From: Actinomycetes bacterium
Lineage (GTDB): Bacteria; Actinomycetota; Actinomycetes; Propionibacteriales; Propionibacteriaceae
Reading direction: 5' to 3'
DNA length: 64,000 nt
NCBI GenBank assembly: GCA_030426725.1
Contig: JAUHXZ010000001.1
Location: 1-64,000 of the forward strand
Shown here: positions 16,304 to 25,613 of the stretch, in pieces
Layout: every line of letters begins with the position of its first letter
Numbering within the stretch: the stretch's first letter is position 1
Notes under the pieces: model-generated
What the model saw: the letters and a program-made list of their open reading frames with translations, nothing else
Database searches by the model: none
Told to the model about the DNA's origin: nothing
Made by a program: the position numbers and the translations under genes

Positions 16304-18769
16304 TCAGCGCGGCACCAGGCTCAGCATCTTGGGCAGGCGCGCGATGACCTTGGCGACCTCCTGGCCCGCCAGGGAGCGCTGGACGCCGGGATCGGCCATG
16401 GCCGCCGCCAGCGCGTCCTCCTCGGAGACGTCGGCCGCCACCTCGAGCTTGGCGCGGATCTTGCCCTTGATCTGAACGACCATGGTGACGGTCTCGTCCC
16501 GGACGAGGTCGGGATCCGCATCGGGCCACGTGCTGCTCGCCACCGACGGCTCGTAGCCCAGGACGGCCCACATCTCCTCGGCGACGTACGGGGCGACGAG
16601 GCTCAGCGCCTGGGCGACGAACCCGGCCGCCTCCCGCACTGCGGGGTCGGCGGCACCCGTGGAGCCGTCGATGGCCTTGCGGGTGGCGTTGACGAGCTCC
16701 ATGACGCGCGCGACCGCCACGTTGAACCGCCCCGACTCCACGAGCTGGGACACCTCGGCGATGGTCTTGTGGACCACCTTGCGCAGGTCGACCGAGCCGG
16801 CGGTGTAGTCAGCCGCGACGGGTGAGGTGACCTCGGCGGCGATCCGGTAGGCCCGCTGCAGGAACTTGAGGCTGGACGACGGCGACATGTCGGCCCAGTC
16901 GATGTCGTCCTCCGGCGGACCGGCGAACACCATGGTGAGACGCACCGCGTCAACGCCGTACTCGTCGATCTGCTTGCCCAGGTCCACTCCGTTGCCCAGC
17001 GACTTGCTCATCGCCTTGCCACCGTTGATGACCTGTCCCTGGTTGAGCAGCCGGAGCATCGGCTCATCGAAGTCGACCAGGCCCATGTCGCGCAGCACCT
17101 TCGAGAAGAACCGCATGTAGAGCAGGTGGAGGATGGCGTGCTCGACGCCGCCGACGTACTGCGCCACCGGCATCCACTTGGCAACGTCGGCGGGGTTGAA
17201 CGGGCCCTTGTCGTAGCCCGGGGAGCAGTAGCGGAAGAAGTACCACGACGAATCCACGAACGTGTCCATGGTGTCGGTGTCGCGTTTGGCGGGCCCGCCG
17301 CACGTCGGGCAGGTGGTGTTGACCCAGTCGGTGGCCGCCGCCAGGGGCGAGGTCCCCTTGGGGGCCAGCGCCGCTCCGCGGAGGTCGGGCAGCCGGACGG
17401 GCAGCTGGTCGTCGGGAACCGGCACCTCACCGCAGGCCTCGCAGTGGACCACGGGGATCGGGCAGCCCCAGAACCGCTGCCGCGACAGCAGCCAGTCGCG
17501 CAGCCGGTACTGCACCGTCCCGGTGCCGAGCTCGTCGGCTTCGAGCTGGGCGATGATGCTCGACACACCCGACGCCTTGTCCGTCAGGCCGTCGAGGGAA
17601 CCCGAGTTGATGTAGGCCCCGTCGCCGGCGGTCGCGACACCGGTCTGGGCGGGATCGGTCCCGTCGACATCGATGACGGTGCGTACGGGCAGGTCGTAGC
17701 GCAGCGCGAAGTCGAGGTCACGCTGATCGTGTGCCGGGACCGCCATGATCGCGCCGGTGCCGTAGTCGGCGAGCACGTAGTCGGCGGCCCAGATCGGGAT
17801 CTCCTCACCGTTGACCGGATTGACGGCCGACCGCCCCAGCCACACGCCGGTCTTGACCCGCTCGGTGGACTGGCGCTCGATTTCCGTCTCGCGCTTGACG
17901 GCCTCCTGGTAGCGCTCCAGCTCCTCGCGCTGCCCGTCACTGACCAGCTCGGACGCGAGCGCCGCGTCGGGGGCGACCACCATGAAGGTGGCCCCGAACA
18001 GCGTGTCGGGCCGCGTCGTGAACACGGTGATCGGCTCGTCGCGGCCCTCGACGCGGAAGTCCACGTGGGCGCCCTCCGAGCGGCCGATCCAGTTGCGCTG
18101 CATCGCCAGGACGTGATCCGGCCAGCCGCCCTCGAGCTGCGTCATGTCATCCAGCAGCTGATCCGCATAGTCGGTGATCTTGAAGTACCACTGATTGAGC
18201 TTGCGCTTGGTGACCTCGGTCTTGCAGCGCTCGCAACGCCCATCGACGACCTGCTCGTTGGCGAGCACGGTCTGGTCCTTGGGACACCAGTTGACGAAGG
18301 AGTCCTTGCGGTAGGCCAGTCCCCGCTCGTAGAAGCGGCTGAAGAGCCACTGGGTCCACTTGTAGTAGTCCTCGTCGGAGGTGTGGAGCCGCCTGCTCCA
18401 GTCGAAGCTCAGGCCGTAGCGCTTGAAGGAGCGCGCCTGGGTCTCGATGTTGTTGTACGTCCAGGTGGCGGGATGCGCGTCGGCCCGGATCGCGGCGTTC
18501 TCCGCCGGCAGCCCGAAGGAGTCCCAGCCGATGGGATGCATGACGTCGAAGCCCTTGAGCTTCCAGTAGCGCGCGAGGACGTCGGCCATGGCGTACGCCT
18601 CGGCGTGCCCCATGTGCAGGTCACCCGACGGATAGGGGAACATGTCGAGGACGTACTTGCGTTCCTTCGTGCCGTCATCGAGCGGCTTGAAGGTCTCGTC
18701 CTCCTCCCAGAACGCCTGCCACTTCTCCTGGGCCTGGACCTTGTCGTACTGACCCGCCTCTTGGCTCAC
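16304..18769 (-). CDS. leuS: leucyl-tRNA synthetase
   Basis: This 821-residue class I synthetase charges tRNA-Leu. It has the HIGH variant HMGH after FPYPSGDL near residue 54, the editing (CP1) domain with [14 protein letters not shown], zinc-type Cys pairs (CERCKTE; CPTCGG), and KAMSKSLGN near residue 590. The C-terminal anticodon-binding and add-on domains follow. A longer ORF begins nine codons upstream, but a clear AGGAGA ribosome site lies six bases before GTG 18769, so that start is chosen ([10 protein letters not shown]). The gene has no close operon partner. No T-box leader is visible in the short upstream gap. Confidence 0.97.
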   Translation of the reverse strand: MSQEAGQYDKVQAQEKWQAFWEEDETFKPLDDGTKERKYVLDMFPYPSGDLHMGHAEAYAMADVLARYWKLKGFDVMHPIGWDSFGLPAENAAIRADAHPATWTYNNIETQARSFKRYGLSFDWSRRLHTSDEDYYKWTQWLFSRFYERGLAYRKDSFVNWCPKDQTVLANEQVVDGRCERCKTEVTKRKLNQWYFKITDYADQLLDDMTQLEGGWPDHVLAMQRNWIGRSEGAHVDFRVEGRDEPITVFTTRPDTLFGATFMVVAPDAALASELVSDGQREELERYQEAVKRETEIERQSTERVKTGVWLGRSAVNPVNGEEIPIWAADYVLADYGTGAIMAVPAHDQRDLDFALRYDLPVRTVIDVDGTDPAQTGVATAGDGAYINSGSLDGLTDKASGVSSIIAQLEADELGTGTVQYRLRDWLLSRQRFWGCPIPVVHCEACGEVPVPDDQLPVRLPDLRGAALAPKGTSPLAAATDWVNTTCPTCGGPAKRDTDTMDTFVDSSWYFFRYCSPGYDKGPFNPADVAKWMPVAQYVGGVEHAILHLLYMRFFSKVLRDMGLVDFDEPMLRLLNQGQVINGGKAMSKSLGNGVDLGKQIDEYGVDAVRLTMVFAGPPEDDIDWADMSPSSSLKFLQRAYRIAAEVTSPVAADYTAGSVDLRKVVHKTIAEVSQLVESGRFNVAVARVMELVNATRKAIDGSTGAADPAVREAAGFVAQALSLVAPYVAEEMWAVLGYEPSVASSTWPDADPDLVRDETVTMVVQIKGKIRAKLEVAADVSEEDALAAAMADPGVQRSLAGQEVAKVIARLPKMLSLVPR

Positions 18770-18857
18770 GACTTCTCTCCTGCTTTCGGGCATCACTCAC
18801 CGCGCCTGTGGCGCGATGGCTCAATATACCGGCCACTCGGTGGCCGTCCGCACCCGC

Positions 18858-19778
18858 TCAGGCGAGGAGTGCGTCGACCTCGTCCGCGGTGGGCGGCTGG
18901 GCGCCCTTGCGGGTGCAGACGATGGCGGATGCCGCGACGCCGCGCGCCAGCGCGGCCTCGACGTCCGACGGGTCGTCGGCGTAGGCGGAGAGGAAGCCCG
19001 CCATGAACGTGTCGCCAGCGCCGACGGTGTCGACGACGTCGACCTGACGCCCGGGGACCCGGACCCGCATGCCGCCGGGCTTCAGCGCGACGACCCCATC
19101 GGCGCCCATGGTGACGATGAACATCGAGAGGTCGTACTCCTCGACCCAGGCCTCCGCGAAGGCGAGGGGGTCGGAGTCATCGTCGACGAGCCAGGCGATG
19201 TCGTCGTCCGAGGCCTTCGCGATGCCGCCGTTCTTCCCGACCGCCGTGAGCAGATCGGAGATCAGCCCGAAGTACTCGGCGCGGTCCGGCAGCGTGGAGG
19301 GACGCACGTTCAGGTCGAAGCTGACCCCCGCGTCGGTGGCCCTGACGAAGTCAAGGACCTTCTTGGCCCCCGGAGCGATGACGGCCCCGATCGAGCCGAA
19401 GTGCAGCCAGTCGGTCTCTTCCAGAGTCGGCAGTTCGCCGTCGCGCCAGTTGAAGGCCGACGTGCCGGCGAAGTGGAAGTGATAGCTGGCCTTGCCGTCC
19501 GGGTCGAGCGACACCACCGCGAGGGTCGTCGGGTCGGTCGTCTGCACGGCCAGACTCAGATCAACGCCCGCGCCCTCCAGGTGGCTGCGCAACTGGCGAC
19601 CCATGGCGTCGGTGCTGAGGCGGCCCAGGAACCGCGTGTCGCACCCCAGGTTGGCCAGCGCAGCGGACGTGTTGAAGGGGCCACCGCCGGACCGCGCGAT
19701 CCACCGGCTCTCGGCCGGAGAGATGGACTCTTCCGGCATGAGATCGATCAGGGCCTCACCGCACACCACGAAACGCAT
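18858..19778 (-). CDS. PfkB-family sugar kinase (fructokinase-like)
   Basis: The 306-residue ribokinase-fold protein begins MRFVVCGEALIDLMP. Its N-terminal PfkB signature reads GGGPFNTSAALANLG. The C-terminal signature DTVGAGDTFMAGFLSAYA carries the catalytic Asp and anion hole. The family phosphorylates furanose sugars with ATP. The opening GEALIDLMP is typical of fructokinases, but the substrate is not proven. It stands alone upstream of leuS on the same strand, 61 bp from it or more, and may be leaderless given the -10-like element six bases before its ATG. Confidence 0.85.
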   Translation of the reverse strand: MRFVVCGEALIDLMPEESISPAESRWIARSGGGPFNTSAALANLGCDTRFLGRLSTDAMGRQLRSHLEGAGVDLSLAVQTTDPTTLAVVSLDPDGKASYHFHFAGTSAFNWRDGELPTLEETDWLHFGSIGAVIAPGAKKVLDFVRATDAGVSFDLNVRPSTLPDRAEYFGLISDLLTAVGKNGGIAKASDDDIAWLVDDDSDPLAFAEAWVEEYDLSMFIVTMGADGVVALKPGGMRVRVPGRQVDVVDTVGAGDTFMAGFLSAYADDPSDVEAALARGVAASAIVCTRKGAQPPTADEVDALLA

Positions 19779-19784
19779 ATCTGA

Positions 19785-19790
19785 ACCTTA
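19785..19790 (-). promoter_or_regulatory. -10 element for leaderless pfkB-family gene
   Basis: TAAGGT on the minus strand lies six bases upstream of the sugar-kinase ATG, the spacing expected of a leaderless mRNA. No ribosome site is visible and no good -35 is seen. Confidence 0.4.
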
Positions 19791-19824
19791 GGGCACGACA
19801 GACCGGCGCGCCCCGCACGGGGCG

Positions 19825-20718
19825 TCATTCCTCCCAGCGGCGCGGAGGGATGCCGTGCCGGTGCACCGCCGACAGCAACGATCCGATGGGGTTGTCCGGG
19901 GCGAGGCGTGCCATCTGCTCGAGGCACGCGGTCTGCGCCGCCCCCCGTCCGCTGAGCCAGCTGGCGACGCCCAGCAGGGCCACGACGTTGGGCTGGCACT
20001 GCTCGGGGGCGACGCGTCGAGCCGCCACCAGGTTCGCCCAGATCCGGTCCGCATTGTCCGTGGCCAGCCGTGTGAGGACCGCGGTGGCCCGGTCCTCGTC
20101 CGCGAGCAGCGTGGCAAGCATCAGCGCGTCGTCGCCCTGCGGTGGGGTGGCCGCCTCGGCGAGTCCGCCGAGCAGGGCCATGCGGTCGTCCTCGGCGAGC
20201 CCCTCGATCTTCTGCCACGCGGCGTCCTGTTCCAAGGACGGCAGGGGTTCCCACAGCTCCACGGGGGCCACGGCCTCATCCCGGTCCTCGCAGATCCGCA
20301 CGCCCTCGTAGACCGCCTGCGCGGCCAGGGCGCTGGCATCGAAGGCGTACTCGTGGCTCCCGTCGTCGTCGACGAGCGACCAGTACCGCTCGCCGTCGGC
20401 CACGAGGGACTCGACGACGCGGTGCTCGCCCACGACACCGGCGAGTTCGACGACGGACAGGCTGGCGACGTCGGGATCACCGAAGGCGATGAGCACGAAC
20501 CGGCAGCCGGGCACCTGGGCGGACGCCTCGATGATCTGGTCGGCCACCTGGTCGAAGTGGGTGGCGAACCAGTCGAGTTCCAGCCTGGCGCAGAACTCGA
20601 CGCTGGATCCGTCGAGCCCCATGACGACGCACGAGTCGGCGGGATGGAAGCCGAGCAGGACGGCCGGCATGGCTAGTAGGTCGGAACGGCTTGTACCTCT
20701 GAGAACTGGAGTGGTCAT
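19825..20718 (-). CDS. DUF4192 domain protein
   Basis: The 297-residue soluble protein has the actinobacterial DUF4192 pattern. The start MTTPVLRGTSRSDLLAMPA is followed by VLLGFHPADSCVVMGLDG, and a long helical second half of TPR-like character (LLGVASWLSGRGAAQTACLEQ) precedes a C-terminus rich in Arg/Trp. The function is unknown; the family is widespread in Actinobacteria. The start was set at the ATG giving this conserved N-terminus; a longer in-frame extension runs antisense through the divergent neighbour and is rejected. A small GC hairpin (19809-19824) directly follows the stop. Confidence 0.8.
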   Translation of the reverse strand: MTTPVLRGTSRSDLLAMPAVLLGFHPADSCVVMGLDGSSVEFCARLELDWFATHFDQVADQIIEASAQVPGCRFVLIAFGDPDVASLSVVELAGVVGEHRVVESLVADGERYWSLVDDDGSHEYAFDASALAAQAVYEGVRICEDRDEAVAPVELWEPLPSLEQDAAWQKIEGLAEDDRMALLGGLAEAATPPQGDDALMLATLLADEDRATAVLTRLATDNADRIWANLVAARRVAPEQCQPNVVALLGVASWLSGRGAAQTACLEQMARLAPDNPIGSLLSAVHRHGIPPRRWEE

Positions 20719-20802
20719 GCCCCGTGATGGGCTGGCGGCGCCCCGGCTTCCCGCGTCGTCGGCGAGGCTGTGGACAACGGCGCGGGTACGCTGGCAGCCA
20801 CT

Positions 20803-21438
20803 ATGAGCAACCAGCAGTGGCCCCCGCCGGGTGGGCGGCAGGACTCCCCGTGGGCCCACCAGGATCCCGGGCATCGGGCGCCGCAGTTCCATGACGCGGG
20901 CGGTCGCGACCCGCGCCGGCCCTTCGGCCAGGCACCCACGCCCCCGCCACCCGATCACGAGCTGCGGCCGCCCCGCCCCAAGGGGCCGATCGTCGCCGTC
21001 GTGGTGGCCGTCGTGGTGGTGATCGCGGCCGTCGTGGGGGGCCTGCAGCTCATCGGAGCGGAGCCGGCCGCGCAACCGACCGCGTCGCCGTCGGCCGTGG
21101 CGGGACCGACGGCGCAGCGCACCGGGAACTACATCCCGTTCGAGGGCAACGGCGACGGGATCTTCGAGATCGTCAGCCACCGGTGGACCGACGACGGCCT
21201 CGAACTGCGCATCCGCGTGGAGATCGAGCACGGCGAGTACCAGTTCGGGCTCTTCGCGTTCACCGACGACACCAGGGAGGCCTACGATCCGCTGGATCCG
21301 CGGCCGTTCACGGTCCGCCAGGGCGCGCCGTACGAGGCCGACGTGTTCTTCCCGATGCCGCGCGCCGACTCCACGATCGTGCTGTCGACGCCGTCGGGTG
21401 CGGTGGCGCTCAACGCATTGGCCGTTCCGGGGAACTGA
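20803..21438 (+). CDS. single-pass membrane-anchored extracellular protein
   Basis: The 211-residue protein has a cytoplasmic Gln/Pro-rich N-terminus (about 55 residues). One transmembrane helix follows (IVAVVVAVVVVIAAVVGGL, about 63-81), then an Ala/Thr/Pro linker and a small extracellular beta domain (FEIVSHRWTDDGLELRIRVE, then GEYQFGLFAFTDD). It resembles DUF4352/immunoglobulin-like secreted domains but I cannot name the family. It is divergent from the DUF4192 gene, with 84 bp between starts. The region contains an exact CTGTGGACAACG motif. The start is the ATG at 20803; an in-frame GTG 33 bp upstream is less likely. No ribosome site is seen, so translation may be leaderless. Confidence 0.65.
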   Translation: MSNQQWPPPGGRQDSPWAHQDPGHRAPQFHDAGGRDPRRPFGQAPTPPPPDHELRPPRPKGPIVAVVVAVVVVIAAVVGGLQLIGAEPAAQPTASPSAVAGPTAQRTGNYIPFEGNGDGIFEIVSHRWTDDGLELRIRVEIEHGEYQFGLFAFTDDTREAYDPLDPRPFTVRQGAPYEADVFFPMPRADSTIVLSTPSGAVALNALAVPGN

Positions 21439-21457
21439 CGCCCCCACCCTCGTCGGT

Positions 21458-22141
21458 TCAGGCCGGGCGATTCGCCTGATGATGCAGTTCGAGGACCCGG
21501 TCGGCGCGCTCGACCACCAGCGGGTCGTGCGTCGTGACCAGCGTCGCCAGACCCTGCTCGAACGTCAGCTCCCTGATGAGGTCCATGACCGAGGCGGCCG
21601 TGTCGGCGTCCAACTGCGCCGTCGGTTCGTCGGCGAGGATGATGCCCGGCGATGCCGCCAGGGCACGTGCGATCCCGACCCGCTGCTGCTGCCCCCCGGA
21701 CAGCTCCCCCGGACGGTGCCCGCCGTGCCTGGCGAGCCCCATGCGGTCGAGCAGCTCGCGCACCCGTTCGGTGCGCTCACCCGTCGGCGCAGAGAGCAGC
21801 CTCAGCGGGACCTCGATGTTCTCCGCCGCCGTGAGCACGGGGATCAGGCCGAAGTCCTGGAACACCAACCCGAGCCGTCGTCGCCTGATCTCGAGCAGCT
21901 CGGGCTCTGGGAGCAGGTGCAGATCCTCGCCGTCGAGCACGACACGGCCAGAGTCGGGGCGGTCCAGGCCGCTGAGCAGGTTGACCAGCGTGGTCTTCCC
22001 CGCGCCGGAACGCCCGGTCACGACGGTGATCTGCCCGGCGGGAATCTCGAGGTCCAGGCCGCGCAGCACCTCCGTGCGGGTCCCCGCCTCACCGAACCCG
22101 CGGCACAGCGCCTCGCCCCTCAGCGGGACAGCCGTACTCAC
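21458..22141 (-). CDS. ABC transporter ATP-binding protein (LolD/MacB type)
   Basis: The 227-residue ATPase has Walker A GRSGAGKTT, the signature LSGGQQQRVGIARAL and Walker B IILADEPTAQLD, followed by a switch His (VTTHDP). The sequence class matches ATPases that pair with FtsX-like permeases. It is the last gene of a four-gene operon, and its GTG overlaps the upstream stop (GTGA). With the sister ATPase upstream it probably powers the two permeases encoded at 23034-28918. Confidence 0.9.
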   Translation of the reverse strand: MSTAVPLRGEALCRGFGEAGTRTEVLRGLDLEIPAGQITVVTGRSGAGKTTLVNLLSGLDRPDSGRVVLDGEDLHLLPEPELLEIRRRRLGLVFQDFGLIPVLTAAENIEVPLRLLSAPTGERTERVRELLDRMGLARHGGHRPGELSGGQQQRVGIARALAASPGIILADEPTAQLDADTAASVMDLIRELTFEQGLATLVTTHDPLVVERADRVLELHHQANRPA

Positions 22142-23037
22142 CGCGCGCTCCGGTCGTCGTGCCCCGGCCAGACGCGGACATGGTCGTCGGTGTGGGTGAG
22201 CCGGACCCGGTCACGGAGTCCGAGGGCCGACACGTGGGCGGCGGGGAGCTGGATCCGGCCCGCCCGGTCGATGACGGTGTACTCCTCCACGGTCTCCGTG
22301 CGCCCGTCGGCGTCGAAACGGCGCACCACCTCCGTCGACGTCCTGCCGTCGCGGATCTGGACGGTCCGCTCCACGTGATCGCTGACGGCCGGGTCGTGGG
22401 TGACGATCAGCACGGTCGTGCCGCTCGTCTCCGACACGCGCCGCAGCGCATCCAGCACGGCCGCCGAGTTCTCGTCGTCGAGTTCTCCGGTCGGCTCGTC
22501 CGCCAAGAGCACAGCCGGCCCGTTCGCCAGCGCGGTCGCGATTGCCGCGCGTTGCTGCTGCCCGCCCGACAACTCGCCCGGCCGCCGGTCCGCCAGGTCG
22601 TCGATCCCTAGCAGCCCCAGCAGCCGTCGCGCACGGTCGGCCCGGTCGCGGCGACGGGCGACCATCATCGGCAGCGCGACGTTCTCGGCCACAGTGAGGT
22701 ACCCGATGAGGTTCTGGCCGGTCTGCTGCCAGACGAACCCGACGCTGTGCCGGCGGAACTCGATGCGCTGCCTCGGCCTCATCGCGGTGAGATCGTGGCC
22801 GGCGACACGGGCCCGGCCGCCCGTCGGCCGGTCGAGCCCCGAGAGGATGCCCAGCAGGGTCGACTTGCCCGACCCGGATGCGCCGATCAGCGCCACCACC
22901 TCGCCCGGTTCCACCACGAGGTTGAGGCCCTGCAGTGCTTGCACCTCGGAACCCTCGGTCGAATAGATGCGCACGAGGTCCTCGCACCGGATATCGGGCC
23001 CGCTGTGGTCACGGGTCACCCGCTCGACGCTGTTCAT
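22138..23037 (-). CDS. ABC transporter ATP-binding protein with C-terminal extension
   Basis: The 299-residue protein carries Walker A GASGSGKST, a Q-loop (VGFVWQQTGQNL), the signature LSGGQQQRAAIATAL, Walker B VLLADEPTGELD and a switch His. After the ATPase core (to about residue 225) a roughly 70-residue tail carries a small beta-rich segment (YTVIDRAGRIQLPAAHVSAL) resembling an AbrB/SpoVT-like swapped-hairpin motif, which is unusual for an ABC ATPase. The start at 23037 is supported by GGAGGG just upstream; a longer in-frame ORF is spurious. It overlaps the permease gene by ATGA and the next ATPase by GTGA. Confidence 0.88.
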   Translation of the reverse strand: MNSVERVTRDHSGPDIRCEDLVRIYSTEGSEVQALQGLNLVVEPGEVVALIGASGSGKSTLLGILSGLDRPTGGRARVAGHDLTAMRPRQRIEFRRHSVGFVWQQTGQNLIGYLTVAENVALPMMVARRRDRADRARRLLGLLGIDDLADRRPGELSGGQQQRAAIATALANGPAVLLADEPTGELDDENSAAVLDALRRVSETSGTTVLIVTHDPAVSDHVERTVQIRDGRTSTEVVRRFDADGRTETVEEYTVIDRAGRIQLPAAHVSALGLRDRVRLTHTDDHVRVWPGHDDRSAR

Positions 23038-25613
23038 GATCCCTCCCATGCGGGTCGTCGCCGGCTGCGGCCCCGGGCGGTGGCGACGACCAGCACGAAC
23101 GAGCCTACGACCAGCCCGGCCGTCGCGGCCATCGAACCGGGGTCGAGTGCGAGACTCGCCTCGGCTCCTGTGATGAAGCTGAAGTCGAGGGCGCGCAGGA
23201 GCAGCACTGCGGTGCCGAGCCCGAGAGCCACTCCCACCACCATCGACAGGAGGAACAGCGGGGCCACCTCCCACACGATGGACCGCCGGCGGTCGCGGGC
23301 CGGCATCCCCAGGGCGGCCAGGAGTTCGAGGGCGCGGCGCCGGGCCTCGGCTCCTGCCGCCTCGGCGGACACGACGGCCACGAGCATGAGCAGCACGGCG
23401 CCGACACCCGCCCACGACACGGCTGCCCCGAAGCTGCCGGCCGCCGGCATCCTCCGGGAGTCGAGCTGGTCCCCGGCGGTGGTGACGACGGCGGTGGGAA
23501 GCTGTGCGCGCAGGGCGGCCGCCACGTCGTCCTGCGAGGCCCCGTCGGTGACCGAGACCAGGGCGAGCGCCGCGTCGTCGATCACGTCGCCGACGGCGTC
23601 CGCGGCCACCAGTGCCCACCCGGACTGCGTACCCACACCGGGCAGCGACTCCCTGTGGCCGAGTATCCGGACCGGCCCGATCCCGGCGAGTTCCCCGGCC
23701 GTTCCGGCGGGCCGTGCGGATCCACCGGCGACGACCGCCGTCGGGACCCCGTCCTCGAACAGTTCCAGGGGCAGCCGCGGGTCCAACGGAGTATCCGCGT
23801 ACACCTCAGTGAGCTCTTCGTCGGCCGCCCACACACCCACGTAGGTGACCTCCGAGGACGTCGACAGAGCCGCGGAGTCGGCGACCCGGGCGACCCGCGC
23901 CACCTCTTCCACGCCGTCGACCAGCCGGATGCGCTCCACGATCTCACCGCTCATCCGGGGGCCCGACACGTTGATCTCCGCCCCGTTCGCGGACCATGCC
24001 GCGTCCTCGGCGCTCCGGGCGAGACTGGACGACAGGGACGTTCCGAGGAAGGCCATCGAGACGCCGGTCACCACGGCGAGCATCGCCACGATGCCTCCCG
24101 ACGGCTCGCGGGCGGCCCGCAGCACGCCCAGGAGGCGCGGGAGCCCTCGGCCACCGGCCAGGCGGCGCGCCAGCGCGCGCAGGGGCGCACCGTGGTAGCG
24201 CCACACCACCAGGGTGGCGCCGACGGTGATGAGCACGGGCGCGCCGATCGCCAGCAGGTCGGTGCGCGCGTCCCCGGGCGTGCCCCGCAGCAGGAGCACC
24301 GTGGCGGTGACCGCCAGCAGCAGCACCGCCAGTTCCGCCGCGAGCAGCAGACGTCGCGGTGTCGCAACCCTGCCCTCCGAGGCGAGCATGGCGGTGATCC
24401 CCAGCGCCAGGACGACCGCCAGGGCCGCCGTGACCGCCCACTGCCATGACATCGAAGCCATCGGCATTGCCAGGGCCGCGCCGGCGTGACCGAGCAGGGC
24501 GCCGACGGTGGCCAGCGCCGCCGATTCCGCTCCCGTCGACAACGCGAGCTGCCGCGGCGACAACCCCCGGGCCATGGTCAGCGCCGTGACGGTGCGACGG
24601 CGTTCACGGACGAGCCGTGCGGCGGTGCCCACCACAAGGGCCGAGAGGGCGAGAGGTCCGGTCGCCACGGCCGCGAGCAGCGCGACGAGCGTCCGCTGCT
24701 GCGTCGCGACCGACTCGAGCGTGCGCCCCAGCTCCGAGTAGAACCGGATCTCCACCTCGGGGGTCTCGTCCCCGGCGGCGAGGGTGTGGCTGCTCCCGAG
24801 GAAACCGCTCAGCTGGCTGGAGAGCAGACCGAGATCCGCCGCCGTGGCGGCAGCCCCGGGATCGAGGCCGTACCAGAGGTGGTGGGTGATCTGCGGGCGC
24901 TGGCCGATGGCTCCGACGGCGAGCGCGGCCGGGTGGACGTAGAGGGCCGTGACCAGCTCGGTGCCGCGGTTCGGGTCGACGAGTTCGGCGTAGCGGACGG
25001 CGCGCGGGACGTGTTCCCACCGTGGATCGTCCGGGGCGACCGGCCGGAAGGTGCCGGCCAGGCGGGTGCCGGGCGCGGCCTCGTCTCCGACGGCCCACCC
25101 GAGCCGGTCGGCTGCGTCGGCGAGCATGACGACCTCGGTGGGCTCCTCGTCGGGGACCGGCGGGGCCGGCCAGGTGCCGGTGACGAGTTCGCTGTGCTCC
25201 TGGAGCCGCGCGTCGACCTGGACGTCGATGCCCACCCGGTAGTAGCCCGTCTCCACCGGAGGGGTCAGCGAGATGGGTCCACCCACGTCGGCGACCAGTT
25301 CGGGGGCGCCGAGCAGCTCACCGAGCGGTCGGGGCTGCTCATGCCGTAGCTCGTCGGCGGCGGCGAGGTAGTCGGACGCGGGGTCGGCGCCCCGGTCGTC
25401 GAGGCGCGGTCGGTCGGTCCATTGCGCCATGAGATCCCGTTGCTGGGCACTGGTCGAGGCGACCGCGCCCCGCAACGTCTCGGCTCGCAGGTCGGCCGCG
25501 GTGCGCGGGAGCAGCGTGGCGAGAGCAACCGCCACCGCGACGGCTGCGGTGAGGAGAACTGCGGGCCATGGGTCGTCCCTCAGGCGCCGGACGACCAACC
25601 GGAGGAAGGTCAT
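23034..25613 (-). CDS. FtsX-like ABC permease (859 residues)
   Basis: The large permease has an N-terminal transmembrane helix (PAVLLTAAVAVAVALATLLP) and a long extracellular domain. Helix groups at about 360-570 and the C-terminal FtsX core (VGAVLLMLVAVVSAEAAGAE ... RRRALELLAALGM) follow. It is of the MacB/LolE-type mechanotransducing class, which acts on substrates in the envelope rather than importing solutes. The start is ATG 25613, overlapping the stop of the upstream permease (ATGA); the longer in-frame ORF runs into that gene and is rejected. The substrate is unknown. Confidence 0.85.
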   Translation of the reverse strand: MTFLRLVVRRLRDDPWPAVLLTAAVAVAVALATLLPRTAADLRAETLRGAVASTSAQQRDLMAQWTDRPRLDDRGADPASDYLAAADELRHEQPRPLGELLGAPELVADVGGPISLTPPVETGYYRVGIDVQVDARLQEHSELVTGTWPAPPVPDEEPTEVVMLADAADRLGWAVGDEAAPGTRLAGTFRPVAPDDPRWEHVPRAVRYAELVDPNRGTELVTALYVHPAALAVGAIGQRPQITHHLWYGLDPGAAATAADLGLLSSQLSGFLGSSHTLAAGDETPEVEIRFYSELGRTLESVATQQRTLVALLAAVATGPLALSALVVGTAARLVRERRRTVTALTMARGLSPRQLALSTGAESAALATVGALLGHAGAALAMPMASMSWQWAVTAALAVVLALGITAMLASEGRVATPRRLLLAAELAVLLLAVTATVLLLRGTPGDARTDLLAIGAPVLITVGATLVVWRYHGAPLRALARRLAGGRGLPRLLGVLRAAREPSGGIVAMLAVVTGVSMAFLGTSLSSSLARSAEDAAWSANGAEINVSGPRMSGEIVERIRLVDGVEEVARVARVADSAALSTSSEVTYVGVWAADEELTEVYADTPLDPRLPLELFEDGVPTAVVAGGSARPAGTAGELAGIGPVRILGHRESLPGVGTQSGWALVAADAVGDVIDDAALALVSVTDGASQDDVAAALRAQLPTAVVTTAGDQLDSRRMPAAGSFGAAVSWAGVGAVLLMLVAVVSAEAAGAEARRRALELLAALGMPARDRRRSIVWEVAPLFLLSMVVGVALGLGTAVLLLRALDFSFITGAEASLALDPGSMAATAGLVVGSFVLVVATARGRSRRRPAWEGS

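Noticed and set aside
15022-20780. Replication origin signalled by DnaA-like boxes
   Set aside because: Only three isolated sites kilobases apart, with no dnaA, dnaN or AT-rich unwinding region.
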